Assembly (NCBI RefSeq): GCF_015354245.1
Contig: NZ_JADKYZ010000004.1
Coordinates: 248,001 to 312,000 of the forward strand
Source of the DNA: Diaphorobacter caeni
GTDB taxonomy: Bacteria; Pseudomonadota; Gammaproteobacteria; Burkholderiales; Burkholderiaceae_C
DNA: 64,000 nt
Reading direction: 5' to 3'
Shown: piece after piece, positions 35,746 through 44,600 of the stretch
Position numbering within the stretch: the stretch's first letter is position 1
Layout: each line of letters begins with the position of its first letter
Made by a program: the position numbers and the translations under genes
Notes under the pieces: generated by a model
The model's database searches: none
What the model saw: only the letters and a program-made list of their open reading frames with translations
Told to the model about the DNA's origin: nothing

Positions 35746-36467
35746 CGACGACGACCGGCAACGCACCGCTTCTTCAGGTCGAGAGCATCCACGCGCACTA
35801 CGGCAAGAGCCACGTGCTGCAGGGCGTCTCGCTGCATGTGCAGGATGGCGAACTGGTCACGCTGCTCGGGCGCAACGGCGCGGGCAAGACCACCACGCTC
35901 AAGTGCATCGCGGGCGCGATGCTGCCGACGCAGGGCCAGATCCGGTTCGGGGGAGCGGTGACCAGCAAGCTCGCCACGCACCAGGTGGCGCAGCGCGGCA
36001 TCTGCCTCGTGCCCGAACATCGCGGCGTCTTCAAGCTGCTGACCGTCGAGGAAAACCTGATGCTCGGCCAGCGCAAGGCATCGCCCTGGCAGCTGGACGA
36101 CATCTACCGCATCTTCCCGCGCCTCAAGGAGCGACGCACCAACGGCGGTGGCCAGCTCTCGGGTGGCGAGCAGCAGATGCTGGCCATCGGCCGCGCGCTG
36201 ATGAACGCGCCGCGCCTGCTGATGCTCGACGAGCCGGTCGAAGGCCTCGCGCCGGTGATCGTCGAAGAGATCGTCGCGCAGCTCAAGGTGATCAAGGCGG
36301 CCGGCGTGTCCATCGTGCTGGTCGAGCAGAACCTCGAGGTCTGCACCCAGCTGGCGGATCGCCACTACATCATCGAGCAGGGTGCCGTGGTGCACGAGGC
36401 GACCAACGCGGAGTTCATCGCCGACGAGGCGGTGAAGGACAGATACCTTGGTGTCGGCATGGCGTGA
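35742..36467 (+). CDS. HAAT-family ABC ATPase, LivF type
   Basis: A 241-residue nucleotide-binding subunit. Walker A is GRNGAGKTT (43-51), the signature LSGGEQQMLAIGRAL, Walker B LLMLDEPVEGL, and the H-loop region reads VSIVLVEQNLEVC, with the Gln common to LivF replacing His. It overlaps the LivG gene by 4 bases and completes a full five-part importer. The next gene, an M81 peptidase, starts 22 bp downstream, so uptake and cleavage are probably co-expressed. Confidence 0.95.
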   Translation: MTTTTGNAPLLQVESIHAHYGKSHVLQGVSLHVQDGELVTLLGRNGAGKTTTLKCIAGAMLPTQGQIRFGGAVTSKLATHQVAQRGICLVPEHRGVFKLLTVEENLMLGQRKASPWQLDDIYRIFPRLKERRTNGGGQLSGGEQQMLAIGRALMNAPRLLMLDEPVEGLAPVIVEEIVAQLKVIKAAGVSIVLVEQNLEVCTQLADRHYIIEQGAVVHEATNAEFIADEAVKDRYLGVGMA

Positions 36468-36489
36468 AACACGCCGGAGAGTTGAAGCA

Positions 36490-37986
36490 ATGAGTACCCC
36501 TGGAAGAAAGTTCCTGATCGCGCGTCTGAACCACGAGACCAATACGTTCTCGCCCGTCCCCACGCCCCTCGAAGCCTTTGCGCCGACCTTCGGCGAAGAC
36601 GCGTATCGCGCCAACAAGGGCATGCGCACGGCGATGGCGGCCTTCATCGAGCTGGCCGAGGCCGAGGGCGCGGAGCTGGTCACGCCGGTCTCCGCCATGT
36701 CCAACCCGAGCGGGCCGGTGCATGCCGCGGCGTATGACGAGCTCACGCGCCGCATCGTCGAGGCGGTGCCTGGCTGCGACGCCATCCTGCTCGACCTGCA
36801 TGGCGCGATGGTCGCCGAGAACAGCGACGACGGCGAGGGCGATCTGCTCGAGCGGGTGCGCGCCGCCGCGGCACCGGGCGTGCGGATCGGCGTAGCGCTC
36901 GACCTGCACGGCAACATCACCGAGAAGATCGTGCGCAACGCCGACGTGATCGTGGGCTTCAAGACCTACCCGCACATCGACATGTACGAGACCGGCGAGC
37001 ATGCAGGCCGATTGCTGCTCGAGATGTGGCGCGGAGAGGCGCAGTACGAAGTGATCTGGACGCCCACGCGCCTGATGAGCCACACGCTGCGCAGCACCAC
37101 ATTGAGCGGCCCGATGAAGGACGCCTGCGAGCGCGCTGCGGCGATGGAAAAGCAAGACGGGCTGCCGGCTGTTTCGGTGTTCGGCGGCTTCTCGCTGGCC
37201 GACATTCCCGCGCCCTGCGTGAGCGTGGTCGCCACGGTCAAAAAGGGCTCCGCCAACGCGCAGCAAGTCGTCATCGACGCGTTCGCCGATCAGGCGGTGT
37301 GGCAACGGCGCGCGGAATTCGTCTACGACAGCGAGCCGCTCGAAACCTCGCTCGCGAAGGCCCAGGCACTGGCGGCGCAGGCCAATGGCAAGCCGGTGCT
37401 GCTGCTCGACCATGGCGACAACTGCATGTCGGGCGGCACCTGCGACACCATGGACGTGCTGCAGACCGCGCTGGCGCTGGGCATGACGGGCATCGCCGTC
37501 GGTCCGCTGTGCGATCCCGAAGCCGTGGCGCAGATGTTCGCTGCGGGCGAAGGCGCCGAGATCGACATCGCGCTGGGCAACAAGCGCTCGCTCGCCCATC
37601 TCGGCATGCACAAGCAGCCCGCGCAACTGCGCGGCACGGTGCGCAAACTCAGTGACGGCAAGTACGTCGTCTCCGGCCCGATCTACAACGGCATGGAATG
37701 CCACATGGGCCGCACGGCGCTGCTCGATATCGGCGGCGCGCAGATCGTGGTGACCGAGCAGACGCACGAGCCCTGGGACCTTGGCGTGTTCCATTGCGTG
37801 GGCGTCGATCCGACCAAGGCACGCTACTTGCTTCTCAAGTCGCGCATGTATTGCAGACCCGTTTTTGTGCCGTTGTCCGCAGGGCTCGTCGAATGCGACA
37901 GCCCCGGCGTGACGACGTCGGACTATTCGCGATTCGTCTTCTCCCGCGTGAATCGGCCGGTGTACCCGCTTGATCGCGATATATAA
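36490..37986 (+). CDS. M81-family metallopeptidase (MlrC/microcystinase C-like)
   Basis: A 498-residue M81 protein. ATG 36490 has GGAGAG upstream. N-terminal-domain motifs are IARLNHETNTFSP, AILLDLHGAMVAE, VALDLHGNITEKI and FKTYPHIDMYETGEHAG, which hold the likely zinc-binding His/Asp residues. The C-terminal M81 domain contains VLLLDHGDNCMSGGTCDTMD. MlrC cleaves linearised microcystin peptides, but M81 proteins are widespread next to ABC importers and most probably act on small amides or peptides. Here it is placed between two importers, so the imported solute of one is the likely substrate. Confidence 0.9.
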   Translation: MSTPGRKFLIARLNHETNTFSPVPTPLEAFAPTFGEDAYRANKGMRTAMAAFIELAEAEGAELVTPVSAMSNPSGPVHAAAYDELTRRIVEAVPGCDAILLDLHGAMVAENSDDGEGDLLERVRAAAAPGVRIGVALDLHGNITEKIVRNADVIVGFKTYPHIDMYETGEHAGRLLLEMWRGEAQYEVIWTPTRLMSHTLRSTTLSGPMKDACERAAAMEKQDGLPAVSVFGGFSLADIPAPCVSVVATVKKGSANAQQVVIDAFADQAVWQRRAEFVYDSEPLETSLAKAQALAAQANGKPVLLLDHGDNCMSGGTCDTMDVLQTALALGMTGIAVGPLCDPEAVAQMFAAGEGAEIDIALGNKRSLAHLGMHKQPAQLRGTVRKLSDGKYVVSGPIYNGMECHMGRTALLDIGGAQIVVTEQTHEPWDLGVFHCVGVDPTKARYLLLKSRMYCRPVFVPLSAGLVECDSPGVTTSDYSRFVFSRVNRPVYPLDRDI

Positions 37987-38001
37987 GGGTTTAGCCTTAT
38001 A
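37982..38001. promoter_or_regulatory. Palindrome overlapping the end of the M81 gene
   Basis: TATAAGGGTTTAGCCTTATA has 7-bp perfect arms around a 6-base centre and covers the stop codon of the M81 gene. It precedes the 135-bp gap before the BMP gene, so it may be an operator or a weak transcript end for a second promoter. The region after it is AT-rich (ACATTTAGGTTATGGG) and promoter-like. Confidence 0.4.
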
Positions 38002-38121
38002 CATTTAGGTTATGGGCACTTAGAATCACCGAGGCGGAGCCTTCAGCAGGGACTGAGCGCAGAAATAATTGAGGGTTTGCCCAGATTTTTCATCTTTCTA
38101 ATCGTTGAAAGGAAGTGCCCG

Positions 38122-39114
38122 ATGAAGTCCCTCTCCCGCCGTTCCACCCTCGCTGCCGCCGGCCTCGTCGCCCTCGCCAGCCTGGGCACCAGCTCCGTGT
38201 TCGCCGCCGACAAGCTCAAGGTCGCGGGAATCTACACGGTGCCGTTCGAGCAGCAATGGGTCAGCCGCATCCATCTGGCATTGAAGGCTGCCGAGGCACG
38301 CGGCGAGATCGAATACAAGGCCACCGAAAACGTCGCCAACCCCGACTACGAACGCGTGATGCGCGAGTACGCCAACGGCGGCTCGCAGCTGATCTTCGGT
38401 GAGGTGTTCGGCGTGGAGGCCGCCGCGCGCAAGGTCGCCAAGGACTTCCCCAAGATCGCCTTCGTCGCGGGTTCGTCGGGCAAGCCCACGGGCAACAACT
38501 TCGCGGTGTTCGACAACTACATCCAGGAGCCTTCGTACCTCTCGGGCATGATCGCGGGCGGCATGACCAAGTCGAACAAGATCGGCCTCGTCGGCGGCTT
38601 CCCGATTCCTGAAGTGAACCGCCTGATGAACGCCTTCATGGACGGCGCGCGCGCCGTGAACCCCAAGGTCACCTTCAGCATCACCTTCATCAACAGCTGG
38701 TTCGATCCACCCAAGGCCAAGGAAGCCGCCTTCGCCATGGTGGACAAGGGCGCGGACATTCTCTACGCCGAGCGTTTCGGCGTGAGCGATGCGGCCAAGG
38801 AACGCAAGGTGCTGGCGATCGGCAACGTGATCAACACGCAGGAGCAGTACCCCGACACCGTGGTCGCCTCCGCGCTGTGGAACATGCAGCCGACCGTGGA
38901 CGAGGCCATCAAGCAGGTGAAGGCCGGTACGTTCAAGGCGGCCGACTTCGGCCCGTATTCGATGATGAAGCCGGGCGGCTCGTCGCTCGCGCCGCTGGGC
39001 ACGTTCGAGGCCAAGGTGCCAGCCGATCTGAAGAAGAAGGTGGCCGACAAGCAGGCAGAGATTCTGGCGGGCAAGTTCGCCGTGAAGGTCAACGACGCAC
39101 AACCCAAGCCCTGA
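38122..39114 (+). CDS. BMP-family ABC transporter substrate-binding protein
   Basis: A 330-residue basic-membrane-protein (Med/PnrA-like) binding protein. ATG 38122 has GAAAGGAAG upstream; its signal peptide (RRSTLAAAGLVALASLG) ends near VFA-ADKL. Segments LKVAGIYTVPFEQQWVSRIH and FVAGSSGKPTGNNFAVFDNY with YLSGMIAGGMTKSNKIGLVG are typical. BMP proteins usually bind purine nucleosides or related heterocycles. Its stop shares the TGATG overlap with the ATPase gene. The downstream ATPase and two permeases complete the importer. Confidence 0.93.
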   Translation: MKSLSRRSTLAAAGLVALASLGTSSVFAADKLKVAGIYTVPFEQQWVSRIHLALKAAEARGEIEYKATENVANPDYERVMREYANGGSQLIFGEVFGVEAAARKVAKDFPKIAFVAGSSGKPTGNNFAVFDNYIQEPSYLSGMIAGGMTKSNKIGLVGGFPIPEVNRLMNAFMDGARAVNPKVTFSITFINSWFDPPKAKEAAFAMVDKGADILYAERFGVSDAAKERKVLAIGNVINTQEQYPDTVVASALWNMQPTVDEAIKQVKAGTFKAADFGPYSMMKPGGSSLAPLGTFEAKVPADLKKKVADKQAEILAGKFAVKVNDAQPKP

Positions 39115-40682
39115 TGCAGCAAGACGGAAGGACCGGCGCAAACAATCGTCCCGCGCCGGTTCTTGAACTCAGCCACATCACCAAGCGCTTCGGGTCTCTC
39201 ACGGCCAACGACGACATCTCGCTCACGCTCGGCGCGGGCGAAGTGCTCGCGCTTCTGGGTGAAAACGGCGCGGGCAAATCGACGCTGATGGCGATCCTCT
39301 TCGGTCACTACGTGGCCGACGAGGGCAGCATCCGCGTGCATGGGCAGGTGCTGCCATCGGGCAATCCGCGCGCGGCGCTGGCCGCGGGCATCGGCATGGT
39401 GCACCAGCATTTCGCGCTGGCGGACAACCTCACGGTGCTCGACAACATCCTGCTCGGCACAGAGTCACTGTGGTCGCCGCTCTCGCACCGCCAGGCGGCG
39501 CGCGATAAGCTCGGCGCCGTGTCGAAACAGTTCGGCCTCGTGATCGATCCCGATGCGCGCGTCGCCAACCTGAGCGTGGGCGAGCGCCAGCGCGTGGAAA
39601 TCCTCAAGGCGCTGTATCGCGGCGCGCGTATCCTGATTCTCGACGAGCCCACCGCCGTGCTCACACCCCAGGAGAGCGAGGCGCTGTTCGACACGCTCTC
39701 GCAGATGGTGGCGCAGGGCCTGTCGATCATCTTCATCAGCCACAAGCTCGCGGAAGTGCTGCGCGTGTCGCACCGCATCGCGGTGCTGCGCCACGGCAAG
39801 CTCGTGGCCGAGATGCCCAGCGCCGGAGCCACGCAAGCCGATCTCGCATCGGCCATGGTCGGGCGCAGCGTGCAGGCCGGCGTACGCCATCCCACACGGG
39901 TGCGCGGCGACGTCGTCTGCCAGCTCGACAAGGTGCATACGCCCGCCGGGCGTGACGCGCTGCGCGGTGCCTCGCTCGAGATCCGGGCGGGCGAGATCGT
40001 GGCCGTGGCCGGGGTGTCCGGCAACGGCCAGGTGGCACTGGCGAGCGTGCTCTCGGGCATGGTCGCCATCACCAGTGGCCGCGCGACGCTGCAGGGCAAA
40101 CCGCTGCCGACGCAGCCTTCGCCGCTGGTCGCGCTGGGCGTGGCGCGCATTCCCGAAGACCGCCATGGCACCGGCGTGGTGGGCGATCTGCCGGTGTGGG
40201 AGAACGCGGTGTCGGAATACCTGCACCAGCCCCGCACGGCGCTCACGCGCTTCGGTTTCGTCAAGCGCGCGGCCGCGCGCCTGAAGGCGCAGAAGATCAG
40301 CGAGGATTTCGACGTGCGCGGCGGCGGGCTCGACGCGCTCGCGCGTTCGCTCTCGGGCGGCAACATGCAGAAGCTCGTGCTCGGTCGCGCGCTCAGCGCC
40401 TCGGACGCGGCGACGCCGCCGGTGCTGATCGTCGCCCACCAGCCCACCTGGGGCCTGGACATCGGCGCGGTCGACTATGTGCAGCAGAAGCTGCTGGCGG
40501 CCCGCGACGCGGGTGCGGCAGTGCTGCTGATTTCGGATGATCTGGATGAGGTGATGCTCATGGGCGATCGCATTGCCGTGATGCACGAAGGCCATCTCAC
40601 GCAGGCGCTGGAAGCCGACGCATGGACGCGTCAGAGCATCGGCCTTGCGATGGCAGGAGCTGGCGCAGGAGCGGTCGCATGA
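39114..40682 (+). CDS. BMP-type (nucleoside) ABC transporter, double ATPase
   Basis: A 522-residue protein with two fused nucleotide-binding domains. The first has Walker A GENGAGKST and signature LSVGERQRVEILKAL with ILILDEPTAVLTP. The second has a degenerate P-loop (GVSGNGQVALASVLSG), signature LSGGNMQKLVLGRAL and LIVAHQPTWGLDIG. One intact and one degenerate site is normal for RbsA/NupA-like ATPases. It starts in TGATG overlap with the binding-protein gene and overlaps the next permease by ATGA. Confidence 0.94.
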   Translation: MQQDGRTGANNRPAPVLELSHITKRFGSLTANDDISLTLGAGEVLALLGENGAGKSTLMAILFGHYVADEGSIRVHGQVLPSGNPRAALAAGIGMVHQHFALADNLTVLDNILLGTESLWSPLSHRQAARDKLGAVSKQFGLVIDPDARVANLSVGERQRVEILKALYRGARILILDEPTAVLTPQESEALFDTLSQMVAQGLSIIFISHKLAEVLRVSHRIAVLRHGKLVAEMPSAGATQADLASAMVGRSVQAGVRHPTRVRGDVVCQLDKVHTPAGRDALRGASLEIRAGEIVAVAGVSGNGQVALASVLSGMVAITSGRATLQGKPLPTQPSPLVALGVARIPEDRHGTGVVGDLPVWENAVSEYLHQPRTALTRFGFVKRAAARLKAQKISEDFDVRGGGLDALARSLSGGNMQKLVLGRALSASDAATPPVLIVAHQPTWGLDIGAVDYVQQKLLAARDAGAAVLLISDDLDEVMLMGDRIAVMHEGHLTQALEADAWTRQSIGLAMAGAGAGAVA

Positions 40683-41746
40683 GACTGGAAAAAAGACAGA
40701 CGCTGTCGCGAACGGCGTTGGTGATGGCGCCAATATGCGCGCTGGTGGCCACGCTGCTGGTCGCGGCGCTCTTGGTGATGTGGGCGGGCAAGCCCGTGGG
40801 CGCGACGTTCGCGCTGCTGGTGCAGGGCGGGTTCGGCTCGAAGTTCGCGTGGAGCGAGACGCTCACCCGCGCGATTCCGCTGATCCTCACCGGCCTTGCC
40901 GTGGCGGTCGCGTTCCGTGCGCGGCTGTTCAACATCGGCGCGGAAGGACAGCTGTACGCGGGCGCGCTCGCGGCAGTCGCGGTGGGAGGCATGCATGGCG
41001 GGACGGGCTTCGATCTGCCCATGCCGCTGCTGTACGTGCTGATGATGCTGGCGGCGGCCGTGGCCGGTGCGCTCATGCTGCTCGGCCCCGCGCTGCTCAA
41101 GTTCAGGCTCGGCGTGGACGAGGTGGTGACGACGCTGCTGCTGAACTTCATCGCCGCGCTCGCCGTCTCCGCGCTGCTCGACGGTCCGATGAAGGACCCG
41201 ATGGCGCTCGGCTGGCCGCAGACCGTGGCGCTGCAGTCCGATCTGGAACTCTCGCGCCTGCTGGAGGGCACGCGACTGCATACCGGGCTGATCTGGGCCG
41301 CAGCGCTCGCCGTGGCCCTGTGGCTGCTGCTCGAGCGCACGGTGCTCGGCTTCGACATCCGCGCCACCGGCGCCAACCCCAAGGCTGCCAAATTCTCGGG
41401 CGTGAGCACGCTGCGCACCATCGTGATGACGGCGTTGATCTCGGGCGGCATCGCGGGTCTCGCGGGCGCCATCGAGGTGGCCGGGCGCGCGAGCTACGTG
41501 ACGCTCGACCTGTCGCCCGGCTACGGCTACACCGGCATCGTGATCGCGATGCTCGCGGGCCTGCGGCCGCTCGGCGTGCTGGCTTCGGCGATTCTGGTCG
41601 CCGGCATCCAGGTGGGCGCCGACAGCATGAGCCGCGCGGTGGGCGTGCCCACCTACATCGCCGACGTGATCGTCGCGGCGGCGCTCATCGCGGTGCTGAT
41701 CGCCTCGCTCATGACGCAATACCGCATTCAGTGGAGGGCCCGCTGA
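40679..41746 (+). CDS. BMP-type ABC permease 1
   Basis: A 355-residue inner-membrane permease of the nucleoside (NupP/YufP) branch. It has ~9-10 hydrophobic segments, including VMAPICALVATLLVAALLVM near the start. The core motif AVAFRARLFNIGAEGQLYAG and the coupling region TGANPKAAKFSGVS are characteristic. The start overlaps the ATPase gene by 4 bases and the stop overlaps the second permease start, so all parts are translated together. Confidence 0.93.
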   Translation: MRLEKRQTLSRTALVMAPICALVATLLVAALLVMWAGKPVGATFALLVQGGFGSKFAWSETLTRAIPLILTGLAVAVAFRARLFNIGAEGQLYAGALAAVAVGGMHGGTGFDLPMPLLYVLMMLAAAVAGALMLLGPALLKFRLGVDEVVTTLLLNFIAALAVSALLDGPMKDPMALGWPQTVALQSDLELSRLLEGTRLHTGLIWAAALAVALWLLLERTVLGFDIRATGANPKAAKFSGVSTLRTIVMTALISGGIAGLAGAIEVAGRASYVTLDLSPGYGYTGIVIAMLAGLRPLGVLASAILVAGIQVGADSMSRAVGVPTYIADVIVAAALIAVLIASLMTQYRIQWRAR

Positions 41747-42672
41747 TGCAGGAGCTCATCGATACTCTGGCCAGCCTGCCGTTCTGGGTCGCGGTGCTGC
41801 GCGTGGCCACGCCGCTGATTCTGGGCACGCTCGGCGTGCTGATGTGCGAGCGCGCGGGCGTGCTCAATCTCGGCATCGAAGGCATCATGGTCGCGGGCGC
41901 TTTCGCGGGCTGGATCACGGTCTACGGCGGCCACGGCCTGTGGACCGGCGTGCTCGCGGCGATGCTCGTCGGCGGCCTGCTCGGCCTGCTGCACGCGTTT
42001 CTCACCGTGGGACTCGCGCTGTCGCAGCATGTCTGCGGCCTCGGCATCACCATGCTCGCGACCGCGCTGTCGTACTACGCCTACCGCGTGAAGTTCCCCA
42101 AGGTCGACACGCCGCCCACCATCGAGCCCTTCGCGGCCATGGACTGGCTGCCCGTTCCCGTGCTCAACGCGCAGACCCCACTCACGCTGGTCGCGCTGCT
42201 GCTCGTTCCGCTGCTCTACTGGCTGCTGATGCGCACGCCGCTGGGTCTCGCGATCCGCATGGTCGGCGAGAGCCCGCAGGCCGCCGAAAGCCAGGGCATC
42301 AACGTGGTCTGGGTGCGCACCGGCGCCATCGTCGCGGGTTCGGCCATCATGGGCATGGCGGGCGCTTTTCTCACGCTCTCGGCGTTCAACGCGTTCTTCT
42401 TCAACATGATCAACGGACGCGGCTGGATCTGCGTGGCCCTCGTGGTCTTCGCCTCATGGCGCCCTGGCAAGGCCTTGCTGGGCGCGCTGCTGTTCGCCTT
42501 CTTCGACGCGCTCCAGCTGCGACTGCAGCAGGGCGCAAGCGGCGGCCTCGTGCCGTATCAGATCTATCTGATGCTGCCTTACGTGCTGTCGATCCTGGCC
42601 CTCGTGGTGATGGCGCGCCGCGCCAGCTACCCCCAGGCGCTGATGAAACCCTATCGCAAAGGAGAGCGTTGA
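41746..42672 (+). CDS. BMP-type ABC permease 2
   Basis: A 308-residue permease (NupQ/YufQ-like) with about eight membrane segments. The core motif CERAGVLNLGIEGIMVAGAF and the loop MVGESPQAAESQGINV match the second permease of nucleoside importers. The start is in TGATG overlap with permease 1. The cytosine-deaminase-like gene begins 2 bases after its stop, so the deaminase is translated from the same message. Confidence 0.93.
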   Translation: MQELIDTLASLPFWVAVLRVATPLILGTLGVLMCERAGVLNLGIEGIMVAGAFAGWITVYGGHGLWTGVLAAMLVGGLLGLLHAFLTVGLALSQHVCGLGITMLATALSYYAYRVKFPKVDTPPTIEPFAAMDWLPVPVLNAQTPLTLVALLLVPLLYWLLMRTPLGLAIRMVGESPQAAESQGINVVWVRTGAIVAGSAIMGMAGAFLTLSAFNAFFFNMINGRGWICVALVVFASWRPGKALLGALLFAFFDALQLRLQQGASGGLVPYQIYLMLPYVLSILALVVMARRASYPQALMKPYRKGER

Positions 42673-42674
42673 TC

Positions 42675-44000
42675 ATGACGACGCCCACAAACACGTCCCC
42701 CACGACATCCCCCACCATGGACCTGATCGTGCGCCACTGCACGCTGCCGGACGGCCGCACCGACATCGACATCGGCGTGCAGGCCGGCCGCATCGTGGCC
42801 GTGCAGCCGGCGCTCGCGGCCAAGGGTGCCGAAGAGGTCGACGCCGAAGGCATGCTGGTCGCGCCCCCCTTCGTCGACGCGCATTTCCACATGGACTCGA
42901 CGCTCAGCTACGGTCTGCCGCGCGTGAACGAAAGCGGCACGCTGCTCGAAGGCATCGCACTGTGGGGTGAACTGAAGCCCCTGCTCACGCAGGACGCCAT
43001 CGTCGAGCGCGCCCTCGCCTATTGCGACTGGGCCGCCGCACGCGGCCTGCTCGCGATCCGCAGCCATGTGGACATCTGCGACCCGCGCCTGCTCGCCACC
43101 GAAGCGCTGCTGCACGTGCGCGAGAAGGTCAAGCCCTACATCGACCTGCAGCTCGTCGCCTTCCCGCAGGACGGCGTGCTGCGCGCGAACGGTGGAAAAG
43201 GCGCCAAGGAAAATCTGGTGCGCGCGCTCGACATGGGCGTGGACGTGGTCGGCGGCATTCCCCACTTCGAACGCACCATGGCGGAAGGCGCCGAGAGCGT
43301 GCGCTGGCTCTGCGAACTCGCCGCCGAACGCGGCCTGCGCGTGGACATGCACTGCGACGAAAGCGACGACCCCCTGAGCCGCCACATCGAAAGCCTGGCC
43401 TACGAAACCCAGCGCACGGGTCTCAACGGCCGCGTCAACGGCTCGCACCTCACGTCGATGCACAGCATGGACAACTACTACGTCTCCAAGCTGCTGCCGC
43501 TGATGCGTGAAGCCGGCGTCTCCGCGATCGCCAACCCGCTCATCAACATCACGCTGCAAGGCCGCCACGACACGTATCCCAAACGCCGCGGCATGACCCG
43601 CGTGCCCGAGATGCTGGCCGCAGGCATCGACGTGGCGTTCGGCCAGGACTGCTGCATGGACCCGTGGTACAGCCTCGGCAGCGGCGACATGCTCGAAGTC
43701 GCGCACATGGGCCTGCACGTGGGCCAGATGACCAGCCAGAACGCAATGCGCCAGTGCTTTGACGCGGTGACGGTCACGCCCGCGAAGATTCTGGGCCTGG
43801 AAGGTTACGGTCTCGAAGTGGGCTGCAACGCGGACATGGTGCTGCTGCACGCACGGTCCGCGTCCGAGGCGATTCGGCTGCGGGCGGCGCGTTTGAAGGT
43901 CTGGAGGCGTGGTGCGTTGATTGCTTCCACGCCCAAGGCGGATGCTGTGTTGAACTTGGCTGGGCGGCCTGCCAGCGTTTCGGTGTTGGCTGCGCGTTGA
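42675..44000 (+). CDS. CodA-like amidohydrolase (cytosine-deaminase family, substrate uncertain)
   Basis: A 441-residue amidohydrolase closely similar in motif order to E. coli cytosine deaminase. Metal ligands map to His70 and His72 (VDAHFHMD), His226 and Asp325, with catalytic Glu229 (HCDES) and His258 (SHLTSMHSMD). The E. coli loop FGHDDVFDPWY reads FGQDCCMDPWY here. The catalytic Asp is kept, but the following Asp (Asp314 of CodA, which shapes the pyrimidine pocket) is Cys326. The substrate may therefore be another heterocycle or amidine. ATG 42675 follows GGAGAG. It is the last gene of the operon, and its tail abuts a large repeat. Confidence 0.88.
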   Translation: MTTPTNTSPTTSPTMDLIVRHCTLPDGRTDIDIGVQAGRIVAVQPALAAKGAEEVDAEGMLVAPPFVDAHFHMDSTLSYGLPRVNESGTLLEGIALWGELKPLLTQDAIVERALAYCDWAAARGLLAIRSHVDICDPRLLATEALLHVREKVKPYIDLQLVAFPQDGVLRANGGKGAKENLVRALDMGVDVVGGIPHFERTMAEGAESVRWLCELAAERGLRVDMHCDESDDPLSRHIESLAYETQRTGLNGRVNGSHLTSMHSMDNYYVSKLLPLMREAGVSAIANPLINITLQGRHDTYPKRRGMTRVPEMLAAGIDVAFGQDCCMDPWYSLGSGDMLEVAHMGLHVGQMTSQNAMRQCFDAVTVTPAKILGLEGYGLEVGCNADMVLLHARSASEAIRLRAARLKVWRRGALIASTPKADAVLNLAGRPASVSVLAAR

Positions 44001-44063
44001 GGGTGGGTGGCTGAGACTTTTGGCCTCTGTGGCTTGGTTTTGTTGTGGGTGTCCTTTTAAGGG

Positions 44064-44562
44064 CAGAGGCCGGGAGTTCCGCCCGGCGGCGGAGTACCTT
44101 TTTGGTCTTGCCCAAAAAGTCACCAAAAATGCGTTTTTCAATACCCGCGGCAGAACTCGCTTTGCGCTTCGCGCGCCGCTCGGGCAACCGCCGCGAGTCA
44201 GATGTTCACTCGAAGGTGTGTTCGGCACGTCGCTTCGCTCGTGCCGCGCATCTCGCGACTTCGCGAGATGCTGGGGCGCCAGCACTGCGCGATTTTTGAT
44301 TTGCTCGCTGGATCAACCTTGCTCAAAAGCGCAGTGGGCATTTGCCGCCCAACCCAACTCAACAAATACCCCGGCACGAGCGAAGCAAAGTGCCGCAAAT
44401 TCCTCTTGGTCAAGCACTGACTCGCGGCGGTTGTCCGAACGGAGCGACGCAGTCGCGCAGTGAGTTCTGCCGCGTGACCCCGTATTCAAAAGCGCGCTTT
44501 TGGTGACTTTTCGCGCGCAAGCGAAAAGTTACTCCGCCGCCGGGCGGAACTCCCGGCCTCTG
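44064..44562 (+). repeat. ~500-bp palindromic repeat with 33-bp terminal inverted repeats, copy A
   Basis: Positions 44064-44096 and 44530-44562 are perfect 33-bp inverted repeats (starting CAGAGGCCGGGAGTTCCGCC). Inside, further pairs match in mirror order: GTCACCAAAA/TTTTGGTGAC, GCGGCAGAACTCG/GTGAGTTCTGCCGC-like, CAACCGCCGCGAGTCA/TGACTCGCGGCGGTTG and GGCACG hairpins, so the whole element is one long imperfect palindrome. A near-identical copy in the same orientation is at 53242-53738. It fills the gap between the convergent deaminase and IclR genes. No transposase is encoded; short frames inside it are not genes. Confidence 0.88.
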
Positions 44563-44600
44563 TCCTCAAACAAGCCAGCCAGCCAGCCAGCAAAAAAAGA

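Noticed and set aside
44108-44187. Short frames shared by both 500-bp repeats (beginning MPERRAKRKASSAAG)
   Set aside because: They recur only because the DNA repeats. They are short, lie within palindromic arms and have no start signals.
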